Assembly: GCA_030762895.1 (NCBI GenBank)
Contig: CM061070.1
Span: 74,139,804 to 74,203,803, forward strand
DNA length: 64,000 bases
Direction: 5' to 3'
Source of the DNA: Sophora flavescens
Lineage: Eukaryota > Streptophyta > Magnoliopsida > Fabales > Fabaceae
The notes beneath the pieces were generated by a model that was given only the letters and a program-made list of their open reading frames with translations, was not told where the DNA came from and made no database searches. Of this stretch, positions 23,895 to 37,200 are shown one piece after another. The position numbers and the translations under genes were made by a program. Positions within the stretch are counted from its first letter, which is position 1. The number at the start of each line of letters is the position of its first letter.

Positions 23895-25213
23895 CTATAT
23901 GGTATTCATGGAAGTGGCAAGCTGTCCAATCTGTGTTTGCAAAGTATTAATGCTAGCATCCGTTCGCTGCTGAAACTGTCCCACCTGTGTTTGCAAAGTA
24001 TGAATACTAGCATTTGCTTGCTGGTGAAACTGGAGATTTTGTGCAGCCATTTGCTTGACCAAGTCTTCTAATGAAGGTGCAGAAGTGGTCACTTTGGGAG
24101 AATTCTGTGGTGATGCCATCGGTTGTTGTTGGGATGAGTTTCCATACCGAAGGTTGGGATGATTCCTCCAGTTGGGGTGGTACTTATTTGTGGAGAGGTC
24201 AAGAACGCTGTACCGGTTCTGATTGTTGCCTTGATTATAGAGATTAGCTGCATAAGCTTGAGGCAAATCAGTGACTGACTCATCCTTCAGAATAGGGCAT
24301 GCATCGGACTGGTGCTCAGGAGAAGTACAAATGCCACACAACCTTGTTGGTTGAACCTTATCCATTGCCAACTGCTTCACCAAAGAAGTGAGCTCATCAA
24401 TTCTGGTTTCAAGGGCCTTGTTGGAAGAAGAGCCTTGGATCTCATTCACACCCCTTGTCTCAACAGAGTTGTTTCTGGATGTGAACTGCTGGGAGTTTAG
24501 TGACATATTTTCAATCAATTGCTTGGCAGCAGCCGGAGTCTTATCAACAAGTGCTCCCCCACTAGCTCATCCAAAATATTTCTATCCATCGGTAGTAACC
24601 CCTCATACAAATACTGAATAAGGAGCTGCTCGGAAATATGATGTTGAGGGCAACTGGATACCAACTGCTTGAATCTCTCCCAATACTCAGCCAATGACTC
24701 ATTGCTTTGTCTGATGCCACATATCTCCTTTCGGATTGATGCAGCTCTGGAGACTGGAAAGTACCTCTCTAGGAAAACCTTCTTCAGATCATTACAGGTT
24801 GTAACAGAATTTGGCTCGAGGTAGTATAACCAATCCTTCGCAGCACCCTGAAGTGAGAATGGGAAGGCTCTCGGCTTGATATGATCTTCAGTTATTCCCT
24901 CCAGTCTCAAGGGTGTAGAGCAGACAACCTGGAATTCCTTCAGATGTTTATGTGGATCTTCACCTGCAAGACCACTAAACCTTGGCAACAAGTGTATTAA
25001 ACCAGATTTTAACTCAAAGGGAGAAACAACATCAGCATATTCAATACAAAAGCCATTATAATTAACATCAGGGGCAGCAAGCTGCCTTAATGTCCTTTGG
25101 TCACCCATGTTATCAAAAACAGTTTCAGAATCAGAATCACCACTAGTGCTAGCCCGAATTGCTCTACTGTGTGTGTGCAAAGTTCTTTCAATTTCAGGAT
25201 CAAAATCACACAA
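23895..25213 (-). pseudogene. Gag of A
   Basis: Starts MCDFDPEIERTLHTH at 25213. Retrotransposon gag domain (KDWLYYLEPNSVTT near 24830, LAEYWERFKQLVSSCPQ near 24660), then a one-base deletion near 24560 (compare B at 39015) moves the frame. The second part holds an intact CCHC zinc knuckle, CGICTSPEHQSDAC, near 24310-24350, and a coiled-coil-like repeat HTLQTQVGQFQQR. It ends at a CAG to TAG stop near 23893. Gag packages the element RNA; this copy would give only a truncated product. Confidence 0.9.
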
Positions 25214-25288
25214 GTCAGAGCAAGTAGACCCAGTAGCCAGACTAATTCAAAATAAAAAACGAAAAAATATGAAAATAACAAACAAGAG

Positions 25289-25306
25289 TCCCCGGAAACG
25301 GCGCCA
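25289..25306 (-). other. Primer-binding site of A (tRNA-Asp)
   Basis: TGGCGCCGTTTCCGGGGA on the minus strand, one mismatch to the complement of the plant tRNA-Asp 3' end, five bases inside the 5' LTR. Confidence 0.9.
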
Positions 25307-25311
25307 ATTTT

Positions 25312-26615
25312 TGACACGCTGTCGCACACGGGTCAAAAAGCGAGCGGTTTACAAAATTGTAGTAGAGCGCGACAACTCGGGTATCGTCTCACAAGGACTC
25401 TTGAATTGTTATTCACCTCAAAAATCAGTTTTTTTTTTGGGGGGGGGGGGGGGGGTGGTTTGAAATTCAATTGGAAAACAGAGTAAAAACATAGCAATTT
25501 AAGGGATTATCAAATAAGCTAATGATGATTAATCTACTGTTCTCGGTTTCCCAACCATCATCGGTTCATATAAATTCCAAGCCCTAAGCAGATTCTAATC
25601 CCCTTTCGGTTGTAGCAACAATTAACAAGCGAAATCGCTACTACGAGATATATGTTCCTAATTCCCGAATTAAGCAAACGGGGTGAAGCTCTCGTGAATT
25701 AAGCAAACACGATTGTACACACGCGAATTAAGCAAATGCAATTAAATATAGGAACATAACATCACCGAATTAAATCAACACAAATTCTATACAATCCTGA
25801 ATTAAGCAAACAGAAATATATAGCATAGTATTGAAAAAGGGAAAAGCAAACAAAACGGGAATTACAGAACCTCAAGTGCGGTGGAAACCGATTACAGTAG
25901 ACTAATCCAAGAGAATTAGTTCTCCATAAAAACGTAATACAACTAGAAAATCTGTAAACAGTGGATAATCAGAAGTATCTCCTAATCTGCCCAGAACAAC
26001 AATTTATAACCTTCAGGATCTGCGCCCCCTCGCGAGGCGAGAACTCACTCGCGAGGCGAATCTTATGAAGAAATCTGCAACGTTTGGACTTCTCGCGAGG
26101 TGAAGAATGACTCGCGAGGCGAGGAATGGAAGAGTCTTCTTATTACGCCCGTGATGAGTATCAGGGCCTGGGCGTGATGGCTTCTGGTCTTCAGGTTTGC
26201 AAGGCGAGACATGGTTCGCGAGACGACACAGAAAGGGTTGCATTTTCTGGCACAGTCGGCCTTCGGGCTTGCGAGGCGAGGTGTGGTTCGCGGGGCGAGA
26301 CAGAGAGGATGACATTCTGCTGTTCAGGCTGGTCTTCAGGTTCGCGAGGCGAGTAGCCTCTCGCGGGGCGAATACTTCCAGGATTGCAATTTCCCCTATT
26401 TCTTCATTCCCTTGACTCTAAGTTAACCTGAAAACAATGAAATAGCCATAAGTACTTTATTTGACTCAAAACTGGCTAAATTAACCTAAAATTACTTAAA
26501 CGGCTCAAAATGTTGCTTGAGGACAATTTAGTCTAATTCGGGTGAAAACGAGATATAATTGGCACAAAACCATGGTCATACTAGTCATAAAACTAGATGA
26601 GCCAGAGGCTTATCA
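25312..26615 (-). mobile_element. 5' LTR of A
   Basis: 1304 bases, TGACACGCTG to GAGGCTTATCA. It contains a T10 then G17 tract at 25429-25455, AATTAAGCAAAC repeats (about 25672-25812), a TATA box near 26001-26008 (minus) and a GC-rich island of CTCGCGAGGCGAG-type repeats at 26025-26375. Confidence 0.92.
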
Positions 26616-26620
26616 CCCGT

Positions 26621-29600
26621 AAAACAACAACTTATGGAAATTATGTTTATAATAATAGTAACAACTTTGGAGACATAGCTCCAGAAAATATAAAATAGAC
26701 ACGAGATTGGCGAGATACAAAATAATGACAAAATGTCCATTACACTAAAGTCCTCGAGACTGTGTCCATGTCTCCAAGTACTCTCAAACTCCAGGGGGTG
26801 TGATGGAGAAACAGTGTTGTCGTCATCTTCATCCGACATGAGATAGAAAAAAGTAAACCAGAAAATACAGAAATGAGGTGAGATTTCCATTCATCTTACA
26901 CTTAACGCAGACATGCAGTGGTACGACACACATGTACGTACAAATATCAATAAATAGTTATATCATCCATCACAACAGAGATAATAATGTTTCACAACAA
27001 CACAATCACGGGGCACCGTTTTTCCTAGATAGAAGACATTTAAGACTTGAGGAATGACCTCTGATTCCCTATACCATGGTTTTAACAAACAATCGGAGAG
27101 AGTGGTTTGGAGGATTGTTCCGGAGTCCACCATCCTTGGGTAATAAAATGCGTCAACAGTCGTCATGGTGCACATAGGCTTTTTCGGGAACATCCTACAC
27201 TACAATAAAATACATAGTATCTAGTAGAGTATGTCGGTGTATTGTAAGATCACCACGCCACAGAGGAGCAACCCACTGGGCTTATGTGAGTATTTCATAA
27301 CCCCGACATCCCCAAGCATCAATAGATCGTCACTACGAAATTCGCACCCGTATTAAAGTGTTAGCTCAATATCCTAGGCACAACGGCCTTACAGATCATA
27401 GTTTCACTATGTGTTTAGGAAAACTTTACCGGAAATGCATTCTTCTCGTCCATCCATCAAATAACATCATTTGATTCCATCAGAATCCTTTCAACGTACT
27501 GTAACAGATGCTAGATGTTCTTAAGTCCGAATCACCAGTACTTAATCCTCAAGATAACGTTCTCAAGTAACCTTTCATCTTTGTGCAAAGTTTTCTTAAA
27601 ATACTTGATTGCAAATCCTAGCACATTATGAGATTAGAACACAGGTCCAATTTATTTATTTCTCTGTACTTTTCTAGTTGAGCCTTTCTTTTTGGCTTTC
27701 AATAAAACAAATCATTCCGAGTCCATTAAATTTTATGGAATATGGATAATGAATTATCCATACTTTATGACATAAGGTCGTGTTCCACCCCACGTCATAA
27801 ATCATTACGTTCGTATTTTCACTAAGTCATTATTGACTTAGGTTTTTGCATTTTACCGTAAAATCTCGTCTTTGAAGACTAAAATCCTTTTGGCTTAAAA
27901 CTGACACCTTTAGATAAAATAAAATCCATTTTCAAGATTAATTTCCCTCAAATATACATAGGTATCAATTTCCCCAAAACATTTTCTTAAAAATCCTTAA
28001 AAACGTTTAACAACGGTTTCACCGCTTTTTACTGAATTTAGGCCCAAAAGCCATATTTTTGAAAACATGGTTCTTCACCTCAAATGTATTACTCTCCTAG
28101 GTTATATTACTCATATGAAAATGTTGAAACACTGATTTTCCATCAAAATCTCCATTTATATAAAATTTCTAAGAATTTCAGCGAATGTCGTTAATTTTGT
28201 AAATCACGTAAATCCTTTTTCAACAATTTTACACTCTAATAGTCCAAAACCCATTTTGGAGTTTTAGAATAGTTCGATAGGCAGGAAAAACAGTTTCTAA
28301 CTGTCCAATTACATAAATTTTCGAAAATTACAGTTTAGTCCCTAAACTTTCAATAATTACAAAAAGGTCCTTATTCACTTAAAACCTTATAACTTTTTAT
28401 TTATAACTTCAAATCACACCAAACCAACTTCTTTAGAAATATTTTTAAGTTACCCTCAAATTTTTCATAAATTACATTTATGCCCAAATATTTTACAATA
28501 ATTGCAAAAAGGTCCTTTTTTACAAAAAAAAAAACTTATAACTTTTTATGTATTAATCAAATTAACACCAAACTAATTTCTGTGGTTTTGTCTCAAAGGA
28601 CTACAATCTTAACACACAAGAACATGAATTTAAGTGCAGCCACTATAATTCTCAGAAATTGCATTTTAGTCCCTAAGGACTCATAAAATCATATCTTTCA
28701 ATATACACATCCAAATCAATCCAAACCAATTTCTATATTCTTATATATTCATTCACTCCTCATAAAAATTATTCAAACAATTTAAATCATCATGCAACCT
28801 ATTTAAACAGCCAAGACCGAATGGCCCAAGAATGATCATGTTAGGCAATTTTTCATGTTAAATCAAATAAACAACCATCAAGTATCCAATTAGAAATCAT
28901 TGAATCAAAATCAACATATATCAACATCAAGCATTAACCAAATCCTCCAAGAGGATCACACACATATAAAACAATAAATTACACAACTTTCACACTTATA
29001 ATTTACAAGACCATTTATACTAAATAACACTAAATAAATCATCAACATGCCTACCCTAAGGTAGGATGATGGTAATCTCCCCCATACCTTTGTTGATCAC
29101 TTGAAACTCAAGCAAGAAGAAGATGATGTTCACCTAGAGCTTAAGGTTTTGCACAACCAAAACCTAGCCTTGAATAATCAACAAGAAAACAAGTTAAAAA
29201 TGGAAGGAAAAAAAACCATCTAACCCATTTATGAGTTAGATTCGGCCAAGCTTGATAAAAATAGCTAGGGATCTCTAAATTTTTCAAACTCTTGGATGAT
29301 GAATATAAAAGTCATATGAAGATCATAGAAATTGATCTCATATTAAAATGATTTTTCTATGATTTTCTAGAATATTTTGAAAAACTAGATCTAGGAATTT
29401 GATCTTGAAGAAATCATGGATTTAAGAAGAAAACTTGTAATGAAAAGTGAAGGTATGATCATGGATCATAAGGCTATACCTTTGGAATTTGAAGAAATGA
29501 TCAAAATCTACTACTTCCTTTGAAAATTGAAGATGAAGAACTTAGAGTTTTTTTCAAGTTTTTGAAGAACAACATGAACAAATGAAGGAAATGAATGACC

Positions 29601-30140
29601 AAGTGTGGTCTTATGATGTTGGGGCCGTGGGACTCTAAGAAGGAATGGGTAAAATGTTGTCATGGCACACTTGAAATTATAATGACGGATTAAGGGTATT
29701 TTGGACTTTTCACATATAACCATCATTACTTGCATTTAATGCAAGATGACTAACCCCTATGACTCACCCCTATGAGTCATCATAAATGACTCATTGTGCT
29801 CATCCACCCGGCGCCGGGTTTTGTCTCGGCACATCCGTTCTCGATTCCTTCGATCCCCGATCGTCGAGTATTTGCCCGACTAACGTATAATAACCTATTT
29901 ATTTTGAAAATTTTCAAAATAACCACTATCGTTGGAAATAAAATATAAACCTAAACCATTTCATTCACGGGTCAAAATTAGGTTTTCTGACCAGTAAAAT
30001 CATACTGTCAGTGAAAACGCAGACCAGGAAGAGTATAATTATGATTTTGTTTTATCCAAAATCATTTTCTATATCTCAAATAAAATATAAATAATTAAAA
30101 TTCTACCGATACTAAAAAAAAGTAAAAACAGGGTGTTACA
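26621..30140 (-). other. Main body of LTR K, non-coding
   Basis: AT-rich, no coding frame. The start on the minus strand (30140 downward) shares with E and L the CGTTTTCACTGACAGTA and ACTGGTCAG motif near 29990-30030. A CpG-rich spot, CGGCGCCGGG, lies at 29810-29819. Repeated phrases such as AAAAAGGTCC with CTTATAACTTTTTAT occur near 28370 and 28510. Confidence 0.65.
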
Positions 30141-30145
30141 CTAAC

Positions 30146-31463
30146 ACCTTGAGATGGACTTCCAATGATGAGATCTTCTGGATGATAAGCTTTGAACTTC
30201 CAATCTCTCTTCTCATTATGTTCTTCAGACATTTGAGTACTTGTCTGGTTTTATAGAATATCATACATGTCTACTTTTGACTTGTCTGATGGATTTTCTT
30301 TAGGAGGATTCAAATCAATAGTTGCAATATCATCTTCCAGATCTGATAGTTCTTTATCAGTCCTTAAACCATCATTAAATTTCACATGAATTGATTCTTC
30401 TACTACAGATGTTCTAGAATTAAATGTTGACATTTCAGAATAACCAATAAATATGCCATTGTCTACTTTAGAGTCAAATTTTCCTAAATAATTTTTGTAT
30501 TTAAAATATAATATTCACATCCAAAAGCATGAAAATATGATATGTTGACTTTTCTACCTTTCCACAATTCACAATGAGTCTTATTTAGGATATGTCTGAC
30601 CAGTATTCTATTTTGTACATAACAAGCAGTGTTAATGGCTTATGCCCAGAAGTATTTAGGGAGATTATTTTCATTGAGCATTGTTATACCCATCTCTTGA
30701 AGAGATCCATTCTTTCTCTCAATCACTCCATTTTGCTGAGGAGTTCTAGGTGCAGAGAAATTGTGAGAAATACAATTTTCCTCACAAAACAGCTTAAACT
30801 ACTCATTTTCAAATTCACCCCCATGGCCACTTCTACTAGCAGAAATACAGAAACCATGGTCATTTTGTACTCTCTTACTAAATACTGTAAAGACCTTATA
30901 AGACTCATCCTTGTGGGTTAAGAAGAGTACTCATGTAAATCTAGAATAGTCATCAACTATGACAAAACCATATTTCTTTCCACCTAGACTAGCTACACTG
31001 ACTGGTCCAAAGAGATCCATGTGTAACAATTGTAAAGGTCTAGAGGAGGTGACTTCCTTTTTAGACTTGAAACTTGATTTTACTTGTTTACCTCTCTGAC
31101 ATGCATCACACAAAACATATTTCTTAAAAGAAATATCAGGCAATTCTCTCGTAATGTTATGCTTTTTCAATTTAGAAATTTTTTTCATACTAACATGTCC
31201 TAGATTCTTATGCCATAGCCACTTTTCATCCTCTTTAGACATAAAACATGTTACACGTTGATCTGAGAGTTCAGACAGGTCAATCTTATACAGATTGTGT
31301 TGCCTTTTGGCAGAAAAGAGGGTCTTTCCATTTTTGTCATTAACTATACATGCATCCTTAGCAAAAGACACAAAGATTTCACTATCACATAATTGACTTA
31401 TGCTAAGCAAATTATGTTTCAATCCTTTAACTAATAAAACATCACAGATAATAGGTAAGGGAG
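30146..31463 (-). pseudogene. Integrase of H (copia pol, 5' half)
   Basis: Begins in the pre-integrase domain (HNLLSISQLCDS near 31410) with the HHCC zinc finger seen as HKNLGHVS and later CDACQRGK (near 31220 and 31110), then the catalytic core: HMDLFGPVS with VDDYSRFT near 31010-30935, and PQQNGVIERKN near 30720, which holds the catalytic Glu. Frameshifts follow 30931. The right edge is where element B cuts the protease-integrase linker; the left edge is the CTAAC duplication of K. Confidence 0.9.
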
Positions 31464-31588
31464 GTTTATGACACGTTGTCGGGCACGGGTCAAAAAGCGA
31501 GTGGTTTACAAAAATATGTAGCTAGGGAGCGACAACTCGAGTATCGTCTCACAAGGACTCTTGGATTGTTATTAACAGCCAAAATCAG

Positions 31589-31605
31589 TTTTTTTTTGTG
31601 TGTGT

Positions 31606-31636
<31 letters not shown>

Positions 31637-31642
31637 GGGGGG
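31589..31642 (+). repeat. T9-(GT)n-G22 simple repeat in the LTR of B
   Basis: The other LTR of B has only a T/G run of about 22 bases (39883-39905), so the tract grew or shrank after insertion. Matching tracts sit at the same LTR position in A (25429-25455) and J (59087-59116). Confidence 0.95.
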
Positions 31643-32181
31643 TGGTTTGAAAGTCAATTAAGAAAACAAAGCAGAAAATAGAGCAATTTAAGTGATTTAT
31701 CAATAAGCTAAAAACGATTAATCTACTATTTTCAGTTTCCCACTATCATCGGTTCTCATAATTCCATGCCCTAAGCAGATTCTAATCCCTTTTCGATTGT
31801 AGCAACAATTAACAAGCGTAATCGATACTACGAGATATATGTTCCTATTTCGAATTAAGCAAACGGATTAAGCTCTCGTGAATTAAGCAAACACGATTGA
31901 ACACGTGCAAATTAAGCAAACGCGATTAAGTATAGAAACATACAATCATTGAAACAAATCAATACATATTCTATACAATCCTGAATTAAGCAAACAGAAC
32001 ATACAGAATAATATTGAAAGAGAATACGATTGGGAATTATAGAACCTCAAGTGGCAATGGAAACCGATTACAGCAGATTAATCCTGGGAATTAGTTCTCC
32101 ATGAAAAACGCAACACAACTTAAGAAAAATTCGCAAAACAGTGATTAGCAAAAGGTGTCTCTTAATCTGCCCTAAACAACA

Positions 32182-32190
32182 ATTTATAAC
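32182..32190 (-). promoter_or_regulatory. TATA box in the LTR of B
   Basis: Minus strand GTTATAAATTG, downstream of the GC-rich island. The same box is present in A (about 20303 and 26003) and in B's other LTR (about 40450). Confidence 0.6.
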
Positions 32191-32199
32191 TTCAGAATC

Positions 32200-32540
32200 T
32201 GAGCGCGCTCGAGAGGCGAGCAGCCTCTCGCGATGCGAATATTAAAAATGGCGCTAGTTCAAAATTGGATTCTCGTGAGGCGAATAGTCACTCGCGAGGC
32301 GAGACAGAAAGAGTCTTCTTATTACGCCCGTGATGAGTATCAGGGCCTGGGCGTGATGGCTTCTGGTCTTCAGGCTCGCGAGGCGAGACAGAAAGGGTTG
32401 CATTCTCTGGCACAGTCAGTCTTCAGGCTCGCGAGGTGAGGTGGTGATTCGCGAGGTGAGACAGAAAGGATGACATTCTACTGTTTAGGCTGGTCCTCAG
32501 GCTCGCGAGGCGAGCAGCCTCTCGCGGGGCGAATTTTTCC
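32200..32540 (-). repeat. GC-rich palindrome island in the LTR of B
   Basis: Six or more variants of CTCGCGAGGCGAG, plus one block CGCCCGTGATGAGTATCAGG and GGGCGTGATGG. In the minus-strand promoter it lies immediately upstream of the TATA box. Confidence 0.92.
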
Positions 32541-32787
32541 AGGATTGTAATTTCCACTATTTTCCTCATTCCTTTGACTCTAAGTTAACCTGAAAATATG
32601 AAATAGCGGTGAATGCTTTATTCGACTCAAAATTAACTAAAATATCCTAAAATTACCTAAGAGACTCAAAATGCTGCTTGAGGACAATTAAATCTAAATT
32701 TGGGTGAAAAGCGAGATTGAACTCGAATAATTGGCACAAAAGCCATGGTCTTACTAGTTATATAACTAGATAACCAGAGGCTTATCA

Positions 32788-34117
32788 AAATACCCCAAAC
32801 TTAAACTTTGCTTGTCCCCAAGCAAACTAAAACTCAAAAAACTCAACTTGGCAAGCTTACAGTATTCAATCAAATTCGCACAAATTTCATGCAATCTGAA
32901 CAAAACAATTTTTTTTTCAATGCCCCCCCCTTGCAACAATGGAATCCCCACATTCATCTACTTTGAACAGTTGAGAACTTCATAATTCATGCAATCAGTA
33001 ATCCAAGTTGAGGATCCAAGTCACACACAGAAGGGAGATCACCAATTTCAAATAATAGCCTTCCTCACAAGGGCATGTAATATTTCACTCATTCGCTCAA
33101 TTTGTCTAGGCTATCAACTTTTTCACTCAGTTTCACTTTCCAAGAGCACTTCCCATGAATTTTATTTTCATCTCAAACAAAGTTCCCACGAAAACATGCA
33201 TGCAACATCAAAAGGTCTTTTGAAGGTTGTAATGGGGTCTGGCTAAGGGTAGGATGTTCAAAGGTACTAGGCTTAAGTCCCTAGGAACTAAGAAAGCATG
33301 AGCATTCTGACACATTGAATTTCCACTCAAATTCCTTTTTCCATTTTTCTTTTTGCCTTGGGTGACTACAGCCTTTTTCTTCAACTACCCTTTTTTGACA
33401 TTTTGTTCTTTTTCTTCTTTTTTTTTCTTTTGCCTTTGGCTCCAACCATCCCAAACAACACATCATATCCTTGTAGCCACCCCAAACTTAGTTTCTTACG
33501 ACCCTTCTCTCACTAAGCATCCATGCTCACCTAATCCTAAGATCGGGTTAACATGTTTTTTTTCCAGATTTTAGGCTCATAACACAAGGTCATCAAGAAA
33601 CAATAGGCTTAAAAGGCTCAATGCGGCAAACTAGGGAAAATGCATTAGGGATTGGTTCAGTTTAGGCCAAGTAGCTAATTCAAAGAAAATTGCCTAAATC
33701 ATCTGATGCAACACATAAACATGCAAACCATGAAGAGACTCAAGCAAATTCGGGAAAGTGCAACTTGAAAGTGATTCACATAATTAAAAAGCAAAGTTGG
33801 AGGCTCAAATTCCTCACCTGGACATTTTTCGCAAATTGTTTGACCGAGATTCAATCCCTAGTGTGTGCACCCCTTCACCCCAAACTTATCATAAATCATG
33901 CAATCATAACAAAATATCTCAAAGTTCAATTTTTCAATTTTTTCACATGGGGATTAATTTTCAATTTTCAAAACCAAAGGGGGAAATCATCAACAGTCAA
34001 CACCTATCATGCAATCCATCTATGCTAAGGTTAACAGAATCCATTCAAGCTTGCCGACACGAGACTCACACACAACTCTTGATCTTCTCAAATTATTCAA
34101 GAGCTAAGTTCAAAAAC

Positions 34118-34148
<31 letters not shown>

Positions 34149-34243
34149 TTGGTTCCCTCCCCCACACCTAAGCCATACATTGTCCTCAATGAAAGAACAG
34201 AAATATAAAATAAGAGTGAGGGAAAGGAGAAGGTGCTCTCTGA
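32788..34243 (-). other. 3' non-coding stretch of B
   Basis: No convincing frame. It matches J 60328-61844 closely (for example CACCCCAAACTTATCATAAA near 33880 and 61475), so it is a fixed part of this family. It contains an AAAACA simple repeat near 34120-34147. An env-like gene, present in some Athila-type elements, is not seen. Confidence 0.8.
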
Positions 34244-37200
34244 TCAAGTTGCAGTGTAGGTGGGCTCTTCTAAGGAGAGCTCCTCAACAGTAGCATCCTC
34301 AGGCACCGAGCTCTCATGGAAAAGCTTCAAGCGCTTCCCATTAACCTTAAAGACCTTGTTGGTACCTGCACTTTTTATTTCTACTGCACCATGAGGGAAA
34401 ACATTAGTAACAACAAATGGGCCAATCCACTTGGATCGAAGTTTCCCAGCCATCACTCTTAGGCGGGAGTTAAACAATAAAATCTGCTGGCCCACAGAGA
34501 ATTCCTTCCTAGAAATCATCCTATCATGAAAGTGCTTAGTTTTCTCTTTATAAATTCGAGAGCTTTCATAGGCTTCCAGCCTCAGCTCTTCAAGCTGCTG
34601 TAATTGGAGTTTTCTTTCAATGCCAGCTTTTTGCATTTCCAAATTACAGCTTCTGACCGCCCAGGAAGCACGGTGCTCAATTTCTACAGGGAGATGACAT
34701 GCCTTACCGAACACAAGTCTATAGGGAGACATCCCTATTGGTGTCTTGAAAGCTGTTCTTTGAGCCCAAAGTGCGTCTTCTAGACGGCGGCTCCAATCCT
34801 TCCTATTTGGCTGCACCACTTTCTCTAGGATCTGTTTGATCTCTTTGTTTGAGATCTCAGCCTGCCGGTTAGTCTGGGGATGGTATGCAGTAGAGACCAT
34901 GTTCACAACTCCATACTTCCGGAGTAAAGCTTCCATGGTGCGGTTGCAGAAATGAGTGCCTTGGTCACTTATGATAGCACGAGGTATTCCAAACCTGCAG
35001 AACATATTGGACCTGACAAAATTTGCAACAACTCTAGAATCATTAGTCCTAGTGGGGATAGCCTCCACCCACTTTGAAACATAGTCAACAGCAAGCAGGA
35101 TATAGAGGAAACCAAAAGATGCAGGGAAAGGACCCATAAAGTCAATTCCCCACACATCAAACACCTCACAGAAAAGCATAGGTTGCTGAGGCATTTCACT
35201 CTTACGAGTGATGGTTGTACCTGCTATCTGACACTCTTTACAAGTGCGGTAAATCTCATAAGCATCCCTAAAAATAGTGGGCCAATAAAAACCTGAATCT
35301 AGGACTTTTCTTGCAGTCCTTTGTGGCCCAAAATGTCCCCCTACTTGAGAAGCATGAGAGAAGTGCAGAATAGACTCAATCTCATAGTCGGGGACACATC
35401 TCCTAATCACCTGATCACTACCAAACTTCCAGAGATATGGATCATCCCAAACACAGTACTTGGCATCACTCTTGAGTTTGTGAATTCTAGTTGCCCCTGT
35501 CGGAAAGACACTAGCAACAAGATAATTCACAATATCAGCAAACCAAGGAGTCACGCCATGTAGCTGTAAAAGCTGCTCATCAGGAAAGTCATCCTGAATG
35601 GGGGAAGGATCCTCATCCCTCTCTATTCTACTCAAGTGATCAACCACTAAGTTCTCAGCTCCACTTTTATCCTTAATTTCCACACTAAACTCCTGGAGCA
35701 ACAACATCCACCGAATCAATCTCGGTTTTGCTTCTGGTTTCTTCAACAAGTACTTTAGAGCTGCATGGTCAGTGAAAACAACAACCTTGGAACCTAGCAA
35801 ATATGATCTAAATTTATCAAGAGCAAAAACAATAGCTAGAAGTTCCTTTTCAGTAGTAGTATAATTAGCCTGCGCAGCATTTAAAGTCCTAGGAGCATAG
35901 TAAATCACATGGGCAGCCTTGCCCACCCTTTGTGCAAGGACCGCCCCCATAGCATAGTTAGAAGCATCACACATGATCTCAAAACGGAGGGTCCAGTCGG
36001 GAGGCTGGATGATGGTAGTAGAGGTCAATGCCTTCTTCAAGAAATCAAACGCCTTCTTGCAGCTATCATCAAAGTTGAAAATGACATCATTTTTCAACAA
36101 GTTTGACAGTGGAAGGGCTATCTTGCTGAAATCCTTAATGAAGCGCCTGTAAAAACCTGCATGACCAAGAAAAGAACGAATCTTGTGAACGCAAAATGGG
36201 TAAGGCAGTGTAGAAATCACATCAATCTTAGCAGGATCTACTGAAATACCCCTTTCAGAAATAATATGCCCCAAAATAATTCCATGTTCAACCATAAAAT
36301 GACATTTTTCGTAGTTCAAAACAAGGTCAGTTTCAATGCATCTTTCCAAAACAAGATTCAAACTATGCAAGCATGCATCAAATGAGCAACCATAAACAGT
36401 AAAATCATCCATGAACACTTCCATGAAATTCTCAATATATTCAGTAAAAATACTAATCATGCATCTCTGGAATGTGCCAGGGGCATTGCAAAGACCAAAT
36501 GGCATCCTCCTGTAAGCAAACGTGCCAAAGGGGCACGTGAAGGTTGTTTTCTCCTGATCCTCTGGTGCAATGTGGATCTGAAAGTATCCTGAAAAACCAT
36601 CAAGAAAACGATAATGTGATTTACCAGCTAGTCGTTCAAGCATCTGATCGATGAACGACAAAGGAAAGTGATCCTTTCTAGTTGCCTGGTTCAACCTCCT
36701 GTAGTCAATACAGACTCTCCAGCTATTCTGGACTCTAGTGGGAACAAGTTCATTGCTTTCATTTTTTACCACTGTGAGTCCAGACTTCTTAGGTACAACT
36801 TGCACTGGGCTCACCCAATTACTGTCAGAGATAGGATATATGATAACCGCATGCAAGAGTTTTGTTACCTCCTTCTTCACAACATCAAGAATCAAGGGAT
36901 TGAGTCGCCTTTGGGGCTGCCTAACTGGTTTAGCCCCGTCCTCCAACAGAATCCTATGCATACACTTGGAGGGGCTAATACCTGGTATGTCAGCCAAGGT
37001 CCAACCAATCGCCTTCTTATGCCTCTTCAAAACCTCCAAGAGCTTAGTTTCCTGGTCAGAATCAAGGTTAGAGGAAATTATAACTGGAAGTTTTTCATTC
37101 CTCTCCAAGTAAGCATACTTCAGATTTCCTGGAAGTGGCTTAAGCTCTAAGGAGGGTGGCTGCTCAATAGATGGTATGTTTGAGGCAGCTGGGCTGCCAA

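Larger units (their letters stand above)
19635..26615 (-). mobile_element. Gypsy element A (Athila-type), internally deleted
   Basis: Target duplication CCCGT at 19630-19634 and 26616-26620. The order right to left is 5' LTR, tRNA-Asp primer site, gag, protease, RT, RNase H, then the first residues of integrase joined straight to the 3' LTR. About 2.5 kb present in B (integrase core, 3' region, polypurine tract and the last LTR bases) is missing. Gag and pol carry further stops and frameshifts. The LTRs are very similar, apart from a 20-base gap in the palindrome island, so the insertion is fairly recent. Confidence 0.92.
19388..30140 (-). mobile_element. Long solo LTR K (TGTAACA type), split by gypsy element A
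   Basis: On the minus strand it starts TGTAACACCCTG and ends GAAGGATGTTACA, with CTAAC at 19383-19387 and 30141-30145. It sits exactly inside the H polyprotein between integrase and RT. Without A it is about 3.8 kb. No pol, primer site or second LTR was found, so it is best read as a solo LTR. Its start and end resemble those of L and its start that of E's LTRs. Confidence 0.8.
31469..32787 (-). mobile_element. 3' LTR of B
   Basis: 1319 bases, TGACACGTTGTC to GAGGCTTATCA. It carries an exceptional T9(GT)11-12 then G22 tract at 31589-31642, AATTAAGCAAAC repeats at about 31853-31995 and a GC-rich island at 32200-32540. The neighbouring non-coding strand reads TTTGGGGTATTT at the LTR start, the likely polypurine tract. 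Confidence 0.93.

Noticed and set aside
36668..37150. Plus-strand ORFs of 100-160 codons opposite pol of A and B (also 22289-22693 and 37932-38303)
   Set aside because: Antisense shadows recurring wherever the same pol or protease sequence recurs.
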